A stretch of DNA of 64,000 bases from Carex sylvatica (GCA_964058845.1 CAXKVR010000040.1:243310-307309), one strand, 5' to 3'. Positions 12,736 through 25,761 are shown, counted from the stretch's first letter. Notes: generated by a model not told the origin, from the sequence alone. Program-made: numbers and translations.

Positions 12736-13098
12736 ATTAATAAGCTTGATGACATTATATCAATATTCGCTACTCACATAATAGGACTTGCTCTTGATAT
12801 TCTGTTGTTTAATTTTTTATTTTTTGGGGAACGTTGGTGAATTAATGCTGCTGCTATTACAAAAGCTGATTGTTCACCAAGTTAAAAAGTGAACCAATAT
12901 AAAATTTATCTGACATCCACTTAACGTAACGTTGCGTCTTCGAAATAACAAAAAAGGGCAAAAGAGTAAAGTAACTCGTAGACGACGTAGACTAATTCAC
13001 CTAAACATAGAAAGGCAAAAGGCCTCTTTTGATAAAAGTGAAAAAAACTTCCTGGCAGGCTCAGCTTTGTAATTTTTCAAACTTCAACTAAAACATCA

Positions 13099-13511
13099 GA
13101 GTAGAACTAGGGTGTTCTTAAGCTCACCAAAGTGTTTGATGAGTTTAATTCTAAAATTTATTAAATTGATTTTAAATGACAAATTTGAACTATTAGAACC
13201 CGTCTATCTTACGAGTGATGCATCTATATGTGAAAATTTTAAACATTTGAATTAATTTAGTTTAAAATCAATCGATCAAAATTAAAAAGTTAATAAATTA
13301 ATTTTAGTGCATTTATTTTTTGAATGTTTTTTAATTGCTTGACTTTATACTAAATTAATTTGAACGTTTAAAATTTTTACATGTAGATGCATCACTCGTA
13401 AGATAAGCGGGTTTCAACGGTTTGAATTTATCATTTGAAATCGATTTGATAGATTTTAGAGTTAAGCTCACCAAACACTTTAGTAAGGTTAAGAACACCC
13501 TAGTTCTACTC
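13099..13511. mobile_element. Long-TIR MITE, family B copy 1
   Basis: The ends gagtagaactagggtgttct and its complement ending ccctagttctactc are inverted. The arms extend about 170 bp inward, with gctcaccaaagtgtttg facing caaacactttagtaag. Flanks aaaacatca and aaaacgttg match at 6 of 9 positions, so a 9-bp duplication is only suggested. Related copies lie at 31035-31432 and 55634-56007. Confidence 0.65.
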
Positions 13512-13689
13512 AAAACGTTGAATATCAAATTATATTCATGTCCTGAGGTCACAAGGGTAATGCTCATGCAGCCGATTTGTTTGTTACCATTTTACAAAAA
13601 TAAAATAAAAATAAACAAATTTGACATGGATTTAAAAAAATCCGGTTACACAAATTTATCTGCGCATAGAGTGAAAAAACGTGACATGT

Positions 13690-13945
13690 CGTGCCATGAC
13701 TAACACGCAGTGACTTTGGTCTCGTACCGTGTTGTGTCGTGTCGTAATCAAGTTAATTTTTCACGTACTGTGTTATGATTAAAATGTCAAGAGATGGTCA
13801 TGCCACGTGAGTCACGCCGTGTCTAAACGTGCTGTGACAAGTTTAAAAAAAATGGTCATAGCAAGCGAATGATCACGATACGAAACACACGAATCACAGC
13901 ACGTAACTGACACGCGTGTCGTGTAGTTCTGTACCATAACCGTTT
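13690..13945. repeat. cgtgtcgtg-rich degenerate repeat
   Basis: This stretch is dense in cgtg, cacg and gtgtcg words on both strands, like the subterminal binding-site arrays of hAT elements. No intact ends were seen. Confidence 0.4.
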
Positions 13946-14652
13946 TTGTAACGGAGCTTCCGCCATACCATGCATCTTTCCCACTCTATCTGCACACTCT
14001 TAAGAAGTGGCATGCAGCTACACAACCAATATTGGTAGAATTTAGTCAAATTTTGTACAATTTAATTAGAAACATTCAGATAATATCTCTAGAGATGATG
14101 TGCATATAATATCTGCATACTTCACAATATTGAATTTTTTTCTAAATTTATGTCAACTCCGTCTATTCTTTTTTTGTTTGTTTGTTTGGAAATGGTAACT
14201 AAAAAAAATGGCTTATGCAACACACATATCTCCAAGCTGATTTAGATATATATTTTTGTTAGTCATATTCAATTGGTTATTTATTATTTTTGCAATGAAA
14301 TCTGATAATAAATCCGTTTTGGGTGTACATCAGTGGGGCAAAAGAGTGTTAAATGATATAATTGCTCCTCAAGCTATTTAATGATAGTATACTTTTTATT
14401 AGTAAAGTAAATAAGTTAATTAAACACGCTTAATGACCAAGTCACTGAAAATTTAGTACCACTAGTGCTAATTAGTGGCCCAATCTTATTCATTATTATC
14501 ATTTTATTATTATTTGTTTTCTTAACATATATATGGATTAAAGGTTAGATTACTATGAACCATTACTTGATCTCTCTCCATTTGTTTGAAAACCTGATCA
14601 CCCCCAGCGCAAAATAAATAAATAAATAAAATAAAGTTATCTGAGCATATTA

Positions 14653-15072
14653 GAAGTCCGGCTAATGTCATAACATTATGATTTCAGCTTAAGTTATACC
14701 AAGTGAGTTTTTGTGATTTCAAAGTCCGAAAAGTCGATATGAATCCCGATCTCAGCATAATCTCCATACTAAAATGGGCTTGGAAACCAAAATTTTACAT
14801 TTTTCGAAATTTTTTTATTATATTTTTATATAGATACAAAATCATTGTTTTGGATGGTCTAGAATTATCTGAAAAAAATTAATTTTATACCTATCTACAA
14901 ATTAAAATAGTAAAAAAAAATTTAAAAAAATATAAAATTTGGTCTCCAAGAACATTTAAATATAAAGATCATGTTAAGCGGTTCGAATCGACTGTTTGGA
15001 CATTAAAATTGCAAAAACTTACTCATTATAACTTAAGATGAAATTATAATATTATGACATTAACCGGAACTC
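14653..15072. mobile_element. Mutator-like foldback MITE, family C copy 1
   Basis: A 420-bp element begins gaagtccggctaatgtcata and ends in the complement of gagttccggttaatgtcata. It is flanked by GCATATTA at 14645-14652 and 15073-15080. The arms carry ttggtctccaag and cgactgtttggac, words shared with the foldbacks at 25258-25628, 28033-28330 and 58727-59131. An 8-9 bp duplication and long arms fit a Mutator-like derivative. Confidence 0.7.
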
Positions 15073-15657
15073 GCATATTATAGTTAATTTATATATTTTA
15101 AGTTCTTATATTGTGGTTAATTGACATATGACACTAGCCTATAATATAAATAAAGAAATTTCAAAAATAACTTCTTAATTTCGCTTATTTTATTTTAAGT
15201 GATATAACTATTTTGTAATTATTATGCAGTTAATTGCATTATTCTTCATTATACAAAGTTTTAACATTTTGAAAAAAAATATTTATGTTTAAAAATTTAC
15301 AACATGCAATTTTTTTTAACATAAATTATATTATTTTATATAATTCAAACCTTTTCTTTTCAAACAAATATCTTCCATTGGAGTCACCTAAAATATCTTC
15401 CTTTGATTAAAGTGAAAAGACTACTTCCTGGTAGGACCAGCTTTGTAATATCAATATATTTTCTGAGGCCACTAGGCTTAAATGCCCATGCAGTCTCATA
15501 TCTCCAAGCTGGTTTGAATGTTTGTTACTCCATTAACTAATTTAAGAGAATTTTAAAATAACGCATATCAATATCGATCGAGTACTTTTTTCTTTTCTTT
15601 TGACGATGATATAAATAATAAATATCATAGTAGATACATTATAGTGTGTGTGCGGGG

Positions 15658-15724
15658 GTGGGTGGTGTGGTGGTGGTGGTGGTGGTGGTGGTGGTGGTGG
15701 TGGTGGTGGTGGTGGTGGTGGTGG
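15658..15724. repeat. (GGT)n microsatellite
   Basis: About twenty ggt units with minor interruptions at the left edge. The minus-strand reading gives a polyproline run, which is a repeat artefact rather than a gene. Confidence 0.95.
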
Positions 15725-16092
15725 GGTTGACAACAAAGTACGTAGCTCATGGTTTGATCGTGACTCACATCTGATTCGCTTGTTAACAACTTGTTCGTTA
15801 CTGGACTGAACTGTTAACGAGTCAGTTTGCCACTAGCTCGCCAGTTCGCTCGCTAGCTCAACTAAGCATAAATTTGTGTGCATTTTATATTATTCATTTT
15901 GGTTCTAAAAGTTTGTAAATTTTTATTTTATTCTTAAAACTAGATACAATTAGATCCAGCAAGTTAGTTCGCCAGCTCATGAGTTAGCTCATCATAATTT
16001 CAACTTAGACTCTAAAATCAATTCACTCGTGACTCAGATAAACCAGTTTATAACGAGTTCAAGTTAGACCCAAGTCGTTACCACCTCTAGTG
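15725..16092. mobile_element. hAT-type MITE, agctcg family, abutting the GGT repeat
   Basis: Homologous to 7270-7700, with tagctcatggtttgatcgtg and gttaacgagtcag. The right end reads gtcgttaccacctctag. The left end merges directly into the GGT microsatellite, so the repeat may have grown from the ggtgg-containing terminus. Confidence 0.55.
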
Positions 16093-16099
16093 GAGGGGG

Positions 16100-18180
16100 T
16101 GTACGGACAAAGGAGTGTAGAGCTCATCAGCTATTTAATGATGACAATAATATACTTGTTATTTTCAATGTAATTTAGATCGATCAACACGCTAATGACC
16201 AACTCACCGAAAAACTCAGTACCACTAGCGCTCAGTGGCCCATTTTTAGCTTAATTTTGTTATCATGTTTATTATGTTGCGCATACAACATGATCAAATT
16301 AGAGAGAGTAGGAGATTAGTCATAAACCGTTTTTTTCGTGCATTATTTTATTATAGTTTTGATGGTAACTAATAAAAGGTGTTTTCTTAACATGGGTTAA
16401 AGCTTACATCACTATGAAGAAGTGGTACCTCTCCATTTATATAAACTGGTTCCTCCATTTGTTGACATGTTTCGTAGAACGGTAGATTTGGATGTGCAAA
16501 TTTACAGGATTTATTACAATTATTAAACTTATTGATCTTGTAGAAGTATATATAGTTCAATACCAACGAAATTATACCTCAGATTGAATACACGGTTTCT
16601 CCATTTCATTTTGAAATGGAGATCTTGTATTAGATTTGGAGGAGAGGCTGGGTGGATCTGCTTTTTTACAATTCAGATCAAACCATGTTTGGTTTTCTTT
16701 TTGAATCCTTTTTGCCTAAAAGTCAATATAAAAATATTATATTTCCTTTCGTTTTATGAAGATCTCAGTGTAGGGTAACACTTGTTGCTCTTCCAAGCAC
16801 TAAAGAAATGTATTCTATCATCTGCAGTAACGGAACGTGCGTTAATAGATAGATCTGGACCGTCGGATTGAGATCCGCACTAATATTAAAGGACTCCGCG
16901 AGTTATAGGCATACTGACAAATAAATAGTTCGGGTTCGGTTCGGCGGAGTCAAAAATTTGTGATTCGGTATAATAAAGAAGCAAAAAAAGAACCCAAAAA
17001 TAAAAATAAATGTTTTTAAAAAAAAAATCGTGTTTTTCTTCCAAAGAATTCATGACTCGCATTTTATTCGTGAATAAAACGTATTATACGTTTTTTAACG
17101 TTTTAATCGGAGTTCAGTTCAAAAATGTAAAAAAAATGAATAAAACGTAAATTGTGTGACTATGGTTATAGACGCGGGCTAGATAGGCTCCGATCCGGAT
17201 CAGACGGCCGAGATGCATTAAACTCAAAATGTACGTACTCCTAATGAAAGCACTTCAATATAAAAGAATTGTAATAAAGAAAATATTAATAGTGCCTTCT
17301 TAATTTCACTTCTTGTTTGTTTGTTTTTTTATTATTTTCTTTACTAACCAAAAGAATATTTTTTGCTAGGCCCCCACCTAAATTTGTTATGTGCATTACC
17401 CTTTTGGGTGCTACTTCAATATTCTCACAATGCATATTTCATAGATATTTTTTTATTTCAATGTAAATCCAATTATTCATCCTATCAGTAACATAGTGGT
17501 ATTAAGATTTTGAACATGAACATGATTTATAAAATATGTTAGAAGGCACCTTGCCCTCTAACCTTAAAAAACAAAAGATCAGGAACATGAATATTATTTT
17601 TAAGATAATTAATACATAATTTGTCTCAAATTCCTATATCACACTTTATTCAAAAATAATTTATGGCTTTAGATTTTGGAAATGTTATTGGCGATGGTGT
17701 TATTAATAAAAGAAATAAGGTATTTTAGCAAAATTCTCCAGGATTTATTGAGAGCAGCGTTCGCAGTCCAATTGATGGATTTCATATTCAGTTGAGTAGA
17801 AAATTTGCATTTTCCACAATTAAATCAGACAAAACTTTTTTTCCTTTTTGAAAAATTGACACAGGAAAAATAAGAATATTACTTAGGCTAATTAGAATTT
17901 CTGATGCATCTTCATTCTTCAGACAACAGATTCCATATTATTCCCAAAGTCATTAACAAAATAAGACAGCCTTCCTTAATTTTTATTCTTTCAACAACTG
18001 AAGGATCAAATTATTCACCTACTCATCTAAACTAATTCAAAGATTCCAACGAACTAACTAACAAGAAATCAAAGAAAATTATGGGATAGCACTTCTAATT
18101 AACATAGCTTTTAAAACAAATTCAACATAAGTACAAGGAAAAAAGAACAGTAATTAAATGCTCTCAATCCCCATAACAAA
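16100..18180. other. Intergenic DNA
   Basis: A degraded repeat at about 16920-17170 (gttcgggttcggttcgg to gactatggttatag) resembles 42080-42240. The remainder is AT-rich without supported genes. The 64-codon frame at 16584-16778 has no recognisable feature. Confidence 0.4.
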
Positions 18181-18350
18181 TCTTGCCTCCTAACACTCTT
18201 GTACTTGTTTTTTTTTTTTCTCATTTTTTGTTGAATAAGCCACGCTCATTAACTGAAGCAGTCCATCTTACTGTACTAATTAAACTCTATAATATACTTG
18301 ATATAAAAGCGATCAAAAGTCGAAACAACATCAATCGATCGGTTCATTCC

Positions 18351-19034
18351 TCACCGCATCAACCCTCGGCGGCCACGTCTGATGCTGACATGATCAGGAG
18401 TTGGAGTGCTGGCTATGCTCTGTTGAAGCTTGAGCTGCTCGTAAAACCTCTTAATAAATGCATCTGCTTGTTGATCGACCACTCCATCAGCCGGTGTTCC
18501 CTCTTGTATCGGGAAAGGCGAATCCGTAACCCTAAGTTGTCTTGCGATTGCCGGGCTTTGTCCAAGTGCCAATGCTAGCATTGGGGAAGGTGTAGCAAGA
18601 GCCGACATGCCATCATCACCACCTGCCTCGCCAGTGGAGTTCAGTATTTCAAATGCTTTCGCAATTGCCTCCGCATCGAGTTCGTGTAACTTCTGTTGCT
18701 TCTGATTCCTCTTGTTGCGTTTCGGGAGATGGAAAGCGGCCGGTAAGGTGTTAGGTGTGTTGCTGCAGCTGAATTGCACCTCAGAGGGATTGTAAACGGA
18801 GAGGTTGGGGTCGACGGAGAGGCAGGAGAATGCGGAGGCGCCACCGGAAGTGGAGTTACCGGAATTGTGGGGATGGGGATGGAGGAGGTGCGAAAGTGAT
18901 TTTCCGGCGATTTTGCCGCGCTGGAGGAGAAGGTGGAGATCCATCATGAGCTTCTTCTTGGAGAGGCCCTTGCGGAGCATGTAGTATACTGCTTGTATTA
19001 TGTGCAATATGCGCTTGGAGATGGTTTGTTCCAT
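18351..19034 (-). CDS. DUF761 domain protein (ACRE146-like)
   Basis: An intact single-exon frame of 227 codons. The C-terminal block at residues 186-204 (VDQQADAFIKRFYEQLKLQ) is the DUF761 signature of plant proteins such as Avr9/Cf-9 rapidly elicited protein 146. The N-terminus (residues 1-45) is basic and hydrophobic, with a typical KKKLMMDLHLLLQRGKIAGK segment. The middle is serine- and proline-rich, with a basic patch KRNKRNQKQQK at 105-115 that could act in nuclear localisation. There is no signal peptide. The family's biochemical role is unknown. Some members respond to elicitors or stress, which is family knowledge and not visible here. The start chosen is the first ATG of the frame and lies about 160 bp downstream of a TATA box. 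A 131-codon frame on the other strand is its shadow. Confidence 0.9.
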   Translation of the reverse strand: MEQTISKRILHIIQAVYYMLRKGLSKKKLMMDLHLLLQRGKIAGKSLSHLLHPHPHNSGNSTSGGASAFSCLSVDPNLSVYNPSEVQFSCSNTPNTLPAAFHLPKRNKRNQKQQKLHELDAEAIAKAFEILNSTGEAGGDDGMSALATPSPMLALALGQSPAIARQLRVTDSPFPIQEGTPADGVVDQQADAFIKRFYEQLKLQQSIASTPTPDHVSIRRGRRGLMR

Positions 19035-19194
19035 TGCTAATTTGTTTTCCTTGTATCTATGTATGTATTCAAGTATGTATATTTTGTTTGTTTTTGGGAT
19101 TTGGAGAGGAGGAGGAGGAGGAGATGGTTTTGTTCTGTGATTGGTTTTGTTAATTGGGTTGATATTGAGCGAGTAGAGAGAATGGAAGGGGGAG

Positions 19195-19204
19195 GTATAT
19201 AAAG
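19195..19204 (-). promoter_or_regulatory. TATA box of the DUF761 gene
   Basis: The minus strand reads ccctttatataccTCCC. Transcription from about 30 bp downstream would leave a 5' leader of roughly 130 nt rich in CTC/CTT triplets (19100-19120), a common plant leader composition. Confidence 0.6.
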
Positions 19205-19492
19205 GGACGAGAGAAGCTTAGAAACCGGTGTGCGCGTGTAGTTCCTGTAGCTTGCTTGCTTTTTGGTTGTGTTGTTTCCCTGACATTTTCAGATATAACC
19301 CTGGAAACCTCTAATGTGAATTATGTGATAGTTTATTAGAATGGTTGGTAATTTGTAAGTTCTATGACTTTTCCTTGTTGTACTTACAATTTTTTTTTAG
19401 TAGATCTTTGACCTCTCCTCAATTTTAGTATACATATAATAGAATATTTGTTTGTTTACCTTGAGAAATGCTTAGGTATTTATAGGGTCGGA

Positions 19493-19849
19493 TCCAGAGT
19501 TTTCTTCGGGAGAGGCAAAAGACATATCGAATTGGATTTAAATAGCTAATTGAGTTTTAATCTATTAATTAATTGGGTACTTGATAAAAAAAATAATATT
19601 TTAACTTATACTTTCTAGTGTTTTGACTTGTAATTTCTGATGTTCTAACTTGTAATTCTAATTACCAATCAAAATGCAACAAATTTATTTCAATTTTAAC
19701 TCTAAATTTAATCCGAATTACAATTAAACATCTAGAGGGGGCAAAACAAAATTTAGAGAGGAGCAAAGCCAGTCGAGACCGATAGATCTCCACTAAAACT
19801 CAAAATCCAGAGAAAAATAGCTACCCCGGACCATATAGGTCCACCCCTG
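19493..19849. mobile_element. hAT-type MITE, ggtccaccc family
   Basis: The left end is tagggtcggatcc and the right end ggtccacccctg, which are imperfect inverted ends. Flanks GGTATTTA (19485-19492) and AGTATTTA (19850-19857) form an 8-bp duplication with one mismatch. A relative in the opposite orientation is at 38711-39067. Confidence 0.7.
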
Positions 19850-20363
19850 AGTATTTAAGCTAAATTCTAAAGACTTTCTATTGCTAAGTTGTCATGTAAA
19901 TTTGTCAATATTGTAATAATAAATTCTAGGTTGTTGTTTCTTTGGAATTTCAGATTTAACCTTAAGAAGTTTCTTAATTGCAAATGATGATGCTTTTGCT
20001 TTAAAGCCATCTTGTTTTTGCAAAGATTTATTTCAATCAACGGTCAACAATGTTGGGAAATAATTTTGCATGGTGAGTACAAAATAAATAAATCTAAGTT
20101 CAAGAAAAATAATTTTAAGTTGACATAGTGTCATAGTGAGAAATATTTCCGAAATTCAGCATTAGAAAATTATAATTTCAAGTTATGAATAATTTATAAT
20201 CAGAATAAAATAGAATTTCAAAATCGTCTCGAGTTCCTCCACCATTCCACCAATAAAGTGGTGCCATAAGTACAAACAAACCTAAATAAAATATTCAAAA
20301 AAAAAATCCTATATATGTTTCTTATAAGTGATTGTTGAATTCATTTTATGTGCTTGTATATAT

Positions 20364-20547
20364 GAGTTATTGTAACGGTATGTAGTTATCGGACGGATAT
20401 AATATTGTCAAGCGAATAATCGAAAATAATTGGTTATAATTGAAAATAATTGGCCGATTAATAAAAAAAATACGTAATAATTTAGTTACCGCCAACGACT
20501 AATCAGCTGATTAATCAGCCTAAATAGACGTTTTTTTTACAACACTG
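20364..20547. mobile_element. hAT-type MITE, family A copy 2
   Basis: A 184-bp element ends in ttacaacactg and is flanked by perfect 8-bp duplications GTATATAT at 20356-20363 and 20548-20555. The order of internal motifs matches 9920-10086. Confidence 0.82.
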
Positions 20548-20559
20548 GTATATATTAGC

Positions 20560-22830
20560 GAGCTGATAATGCTAAAATTTGCATTTGTGAGGTTAAATGA
20601 GGTTTGAATATTTGACTTTTATCATAAACTTGTGACCTCAAATAAAATTAATTATAATTTTTTTAAAATAAATACTATTTCAAGCAACATTTAATCTAAT
20701 AACTAAGTCAATATTTTTAGTACGAGAGATTGCATATATAGACCGGAATACTAATTTTCTTTTAGATATTCAAAGTAGAACAATTTCATCCTCATGTTTA
20801 TAAAAAAAAAACAATATTCTGTTGTGAGACAATACAAAGCATAATCAAAAAGTTTTATTTAAAGAAAAGAGTTAAGACAGACAATTAAGTACAAATAATG
20901 GAGCACAATTTTTCTTTTGTTCTTCTCTAGCTATTATCAAGTACAAATAATACTTTTGTAGTCTTATGGATGTTTAATTAGTGTCTTCACATAATATTAG
21001 CTATATATTTCCCAGTTTAAATGTCTCTATTTTTTGTGCCTCTATTTTAAAAAACGTTAATAATTCAAAATTAAAACCATAAATGTCAAAATAAAATAGT
21101 TAAATGTGATCTATGTTATTTTCACTATGTGCTCATAAAAATTTATCACATTTCAATTATGTTTATATGTGAATCAATAAGTTGAAAAATTAACGTCTAA
21201 AAATTATTTACATCAATACATTTTTACAACCTCCCGATGACAAACAAAATAAATTTGAAATGTTGTAATTTTTTACATTTGCATAGATAAAATGATATAG
21301 ATCATATCTAACATTTTTTATTTTGACTTATTAAAGACTTGAAAAATATAAACATAATGAATCACAGAAACTGAAGGCATTTGAATCGTCCTCATATTTC
21401 TCAAATTATTTAGAGAAATATTTCTCAAATTATTTAAGGAAATATTGTGGGGTCTTTTTGGTTTGAATGACCACCTGCAGATGTGATACAATGTTCCTAC
21501 AAATGCGCATGCATGTTTGTACGATTTGAAATTCTAAATTCTCTCTACCCTTTTTAAGTTCCAACAATCATATTTTATTAATTGAGATGATTGAATTTGG
21601 ATCAGTTTTCTCTGTAGTGAGGACAAAAGCCCAAATTCTAGAGGGAAAAAAATTAATGAAAAGAAACAAATAAATGTACTGAACAAATTTAAATGAGGAC
21701 GTCAGGTATGCTTGTACTCTCCTCAATTTTAAAACAAAAAACATGCAGATAACTATTAAGTATTAACAAATTAGGGGAATTAATATTTTAGATCTGAAAT
21801 TGACAAGATTTTTTTTTTTAAAAGAGATTTGATTTCCGGAGGCAGGTTCAGGGTGTGCCCAATTTTTAATATACAGTCTAATTTAGCCACAAATACAAAA
21901 TTTAAGTGAGTTCAGAACTAGAAAACATTAGTTTATTATTTACCTTTTTTTTAAACACAAAAATATTCACAAATTTGGATAGTGAATTAGATTGGTTAGT
22001 CTACCTTCTAGTCTTATACAATAAAGCTGAACCATAAAGAAAGAGGGAAAAAATTGTCTAATAGGATACCAGATTCAACAGAAAAAAGAGAAAATAGTAC
22101 AAATGAGTGTGAAACAACTGTACTCAAGTAATTCACCTTGTCAGATGCCTTCAAAAAAGACGTTATCATGGCTCCAAACAAGAACCAACATCTCTGTTTT
22201 TGAACAACTTTTGCTTCAAAATGTAACTAAATGTTGTTAAAATAGAAATTACATATAGCGTTTGAAAATTTCCAGTTGATAGTAAACTCTGTTACTTTTA
22301 TCTCCATAAATAAAATTAAAGAAAACAATAAGTTCAGCATTAATTTCATAGAGTTTTCTTAATGATTTTTTTTAATTATATTTCATTAATTAGCAGTACA
22401 TCCACGGTACATGTGGACCTGGATCAGGCATCAATTTCTCCGAAACGAATCTTGGATGTGGAAAAGCTCAGGTGGTTTATTACCTGGACTTGGCCTACTT
22501 GCACTTTCTCTTGACATTTTGGGCCCACATTATAGCTTTGTCAAAACTGGCTACCCCATTACCCCTTTCACACAAGGCTAAATCAAGAAATTAATAAATT
22601 TTGGTTTTTCTATATCATCCTCTAATGAAGCTAACCATGCAACTGGTGGGGTTTATGATTTAAAATTTAGGGATTTGTTTCTGTAGCCATCCTTCAAATA
22701 ATGCTACGATATATTTATCTAGTTAAAAAAGATTTCAAGATTTTATCATTTTCCTAATTGACGTTATTGAATTTACCAAATTAAACAAGGTACTTTAGTT
22801 GCCAAATTTCTCGAGTGAAACTACAGTTAT
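20560..22830. other. AT-rich intergenic DNA
   Basis: No gene or delimited repeat was seen. A local duplication of aatatttctcaaattattta occurs at about 21393-21440. Confidence 0.4.
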
Positions 22831-22839
22831 TGTCAATAG

Positions 22840-23180
22840 CGGAGCCACCATATAACAGGGTAGACAATTGTCTACTCCTGAAATTTTAAAATAGAGTATG
22901 AAGTAGTATAAATATGTTGGCCTGTCTACTTCTAAAAATTAAATTGCTTACCTCTGTCCTTTGATAATTTAATACTGCAATCCAATCGAATGAATTAAAT
23001 TGCAAATTGTGACTGATAATTGAGTAAAATTGTTGAGTGTTAATGTTTTTCTTGATTTATGTTTAAATCTGATTTAGAATTTGATGAGATTGATTAAAAT
23101 GATTCAAGTATATATAAGTTAATTTTGCCCACTAACTTGATAACCCGGTAATCCGAAACTTTTTGTCCACCCCTGACTCA
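22840..23180. mobile_element. hAT-type MITE remnant
   Basis: The left end agcggagccacc and right end gtccacccctga are imperfect inverted termini of the same general type as 19493-19849. The target duplication is not clear. Confidence 0.45.
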
Positions 23181-24260
23181 AATCCTAAGTATATATGCCA
23201 CTAGTTATTGCTATAAGAATATGTAACCATGAAACTTAACTGTTATGAAATTGGATCAGGTAAAAACCCTATTGCTAATTCAAAAGTAATAAAGTATATG
23301 ATTTCAAATCAAAACTCTAGACTTAACACATTGGGAATGGAATATGCTAATATCTTTCTTTAAGTTCCATATTCCTTCTTCAGTTTCTATTTTCCAAAAA
23401 ATATATCCAAATTCAATGTATTATATGTATCAAAAGACAACTTACTATAAATAGTTATTATTTGAAATTACAAGCAAGTCATTACAAAGATATTTTAATT
23501 CAGTCTCAATAGTTTTCTCAACTTTTGGTCATATCTTGGGAGCTTGTTTTTGGGTCAAACAGTCAAAGTACACTTAACACCATTTCTAATTCCTTAATGG
23601 CCAAGTGAAGAATTTCTCTTTCCTCTCTTTTCTTTGCTAAAGCTGGTTAGCTCGGAGCTCAAGGAACCTTCACTAATGTGCTTTTGAGCAAGTATTGAAG
23701 TTTTCAAGGTTGAAAATGTAAATTGGGTCCGGGTTCTCCTCTCTTCATTAAGATCAACTTTGTGTACCAACCTTAAAAAAATTTGAAAACAAAAGATAAA
23801 ACACAGAGAACATTTAATTGAAATGGAGACGTCCATTTCTCTATTTTCCGACCATACTTTATAGGCTATACTCTATAGTAGTTGGATTGCACACTGTTTC
23901 TTTTTCTTTTAAGCAAATTTAATTGCTTCTATTTAAGCATGAGAAAGTAGAGACCGCTATGATTTAATCACGTGTCGTGATCTAAACCGTACTTCTACTA
24001 AAAGATCTGACTAGGAATTAAGATTTCGGATAAAAATATATTAAAGGAGGTAATCCTAATTCTAACTAACAAACCGACATTATAAAAGAATTAAACATCT
24101 AAATAAGCTAAAAAAAGCTTAAGAAAGCTAAAAAAGGTGTTGTCGTCATGAAATTTCTGCTATATTTACACATGCGGAATTTGAACAAACAATACCACAT
24201 GTGATATCTTTTATTAAAGCTTGTAATAATTGAATAATTATTTTTAAGTAAAGATTGGAG
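23180..24260. other. Intergenic DNA
   Basis: No supported gene. An 80-codon minus-strand frame at 23594-23836 begins with a hydrophobic stretch but has no family signature or exon context. Confidence 0.35.
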
Positions 24261-24269
24261 GTCAAACTA

Positions 24270-24978
24270 CTAGGGCTGCAAATGAATCGAACCAAATCAA
24301 ACTTACTCTAGTTTGAATTTGAATTTGAGTTTGAGTTTGAGTTTGTATTTGAATAAGATTCGAACCGAACTGGTTTGATATGTATCAGAACGAATTAATA
24401 TGTGATTTTTTTTCGATTGAATTGAAGTCAATCGAATCACGAACTATGAATTTTTTTGGCAGCCACCGGTAGTTGATGCATTAGTTTTCTTCACGCGGAA
24501 CAAAATTCATGCAGTTTCCTTTTACCTTTGACCTTTCACGAATTCACACTGATGAATTATGAGCCAGTTCAAAATTCCTTTACCTTTTACGCTACTGGAT
24601 TGATTAATATCATGGCATGAACCTAGTCAAATGAAACTTATTTTCATTATTAATTTGTTACGCTGTTGAAGTATTTTTCTATTATAAGTTAGCATTATAT
24701 TAATAATTTTGAGCTCTAATATAAGTTTAGTTCCTACATTATTAAAGATTGATGGTTGAAGCCATTAGTTGCATTATTTGAGATTTGAATCTAAATAGTT
24801 CACGAACCAATTCCGAATAAACTATACCTAGTTTGAATTTGAGTTTGAATAAGATTCGAATCGAACTAGTTTGATTTGTTTCAAAACGAACTAATTTCGA
24901 ATATAATTAATTACGAATATTTTTCAAATCAAACTCAAATCGAATAACGAACTACGGACTTTTTGTGGATCCCTACAA
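24270..24978. mobile_element. hAT-type element with gttcgaat subterminal motifs
   Basis: The left end is tagggctgcaaatgaatcga and the right end ttttgtggatccctac, imperfectly inverted. Both flanks are rich in gaattcg, gaatcga and tttgagtttg words, and a middle stretch near 24470-24790 lacks them. That pattern suggests an inserted or captured segment. A related fragment is at 26893-27205. Confidence 0.45.
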
Positions 24979-25257
24979 GCCACACAACTATTAATCTATG
25001 TTATTACAACAAATAATTATTTCCATTTGATTTTGAATTCATAACTTTTCACATAAAAAACCTGCCTTTACTACTAGACCAAAAATTAGTTCTTGTAAGT
25101 TGTAACTGAATAATTATTAATGTCGTATTGACACAGTAATTTGTCTAGTCTTTGACAAAATAATTAAGATACAAGCTTTCATATTATACAGTTTTACAAA
25201 ATCAAACCATTCTGCGTATATACTTAGCGAAAATTTCACAAATTGCCATAATATAAT

Positions 25258-25628
25258 GAGGAGGGATCCAATTACATCTTTTTTTGGTGACACCGAATTA
25301 CACTCTATTTTTAAAGTTTTCAAATTCCAAACAGTCGATCCAAATCATTCAACATGATGGATATGTTAAAATATGCTTGCAGATCAAATTTTATATTTTT
25401 TGAATTTTTTTTTACTATTTATTAAGTATTTAACAAAATCGCTATATTCAGACCATTGAATTTTTGTATCAATCTTAATAAATAGTAAAAAAATTTAGAA
25501 AAATATAAAATTTGATCTGCAAGCACATTTTAACATATCTATTATTGGTTTGGATCGACTGTTTGGACTTTGAAAATATAGAGTGTAATCCGATATCACC
25601 AAAAAAGAGTGTAATTGAATCCCTCCTC
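25258..25628. mobile_element. Mutator-like foldback MITE, family C copy 2
   Basis: A 371-bp element has ends gaggagggatccaattaca and the complement of gaggagggattcaattacac. It is flanked by perfect 9-bp duplications TAATATAAT at 25249-25257 and 25629-25637, the duplication length typical of Mutator-like transposons. The arms extend about 150 bp and carry cagtcgatccaaat / ttggatcgactg and acttttt/aaaatttga blocks. Non-coding. Confidence 0.85.
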
Positions 25629-25723
25629 TAATATAATAAGTAATTTTTGCATAACAAAAAAATAACAACGTATTCATGTGCCTTGCAATGATTATACAAG
25701 AAATTTATTACAATGAAGCGAGT

Positions 25724-25761
25724 CAGGGACGGATCCAATCAGTATAAAATGAGGTCAATTG

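Noticed and set aside
15542..15736. A polyproline protein on the minus strand.
   Set aside because: It is the GGT microsatellite read in one frame, with no gene context.
18183..18578. A 131-codon frame on the plus strand.
   Set aside because: It overlaps the DUF761 gene on the opposite strand, has no family character, and is explained as its shadow.
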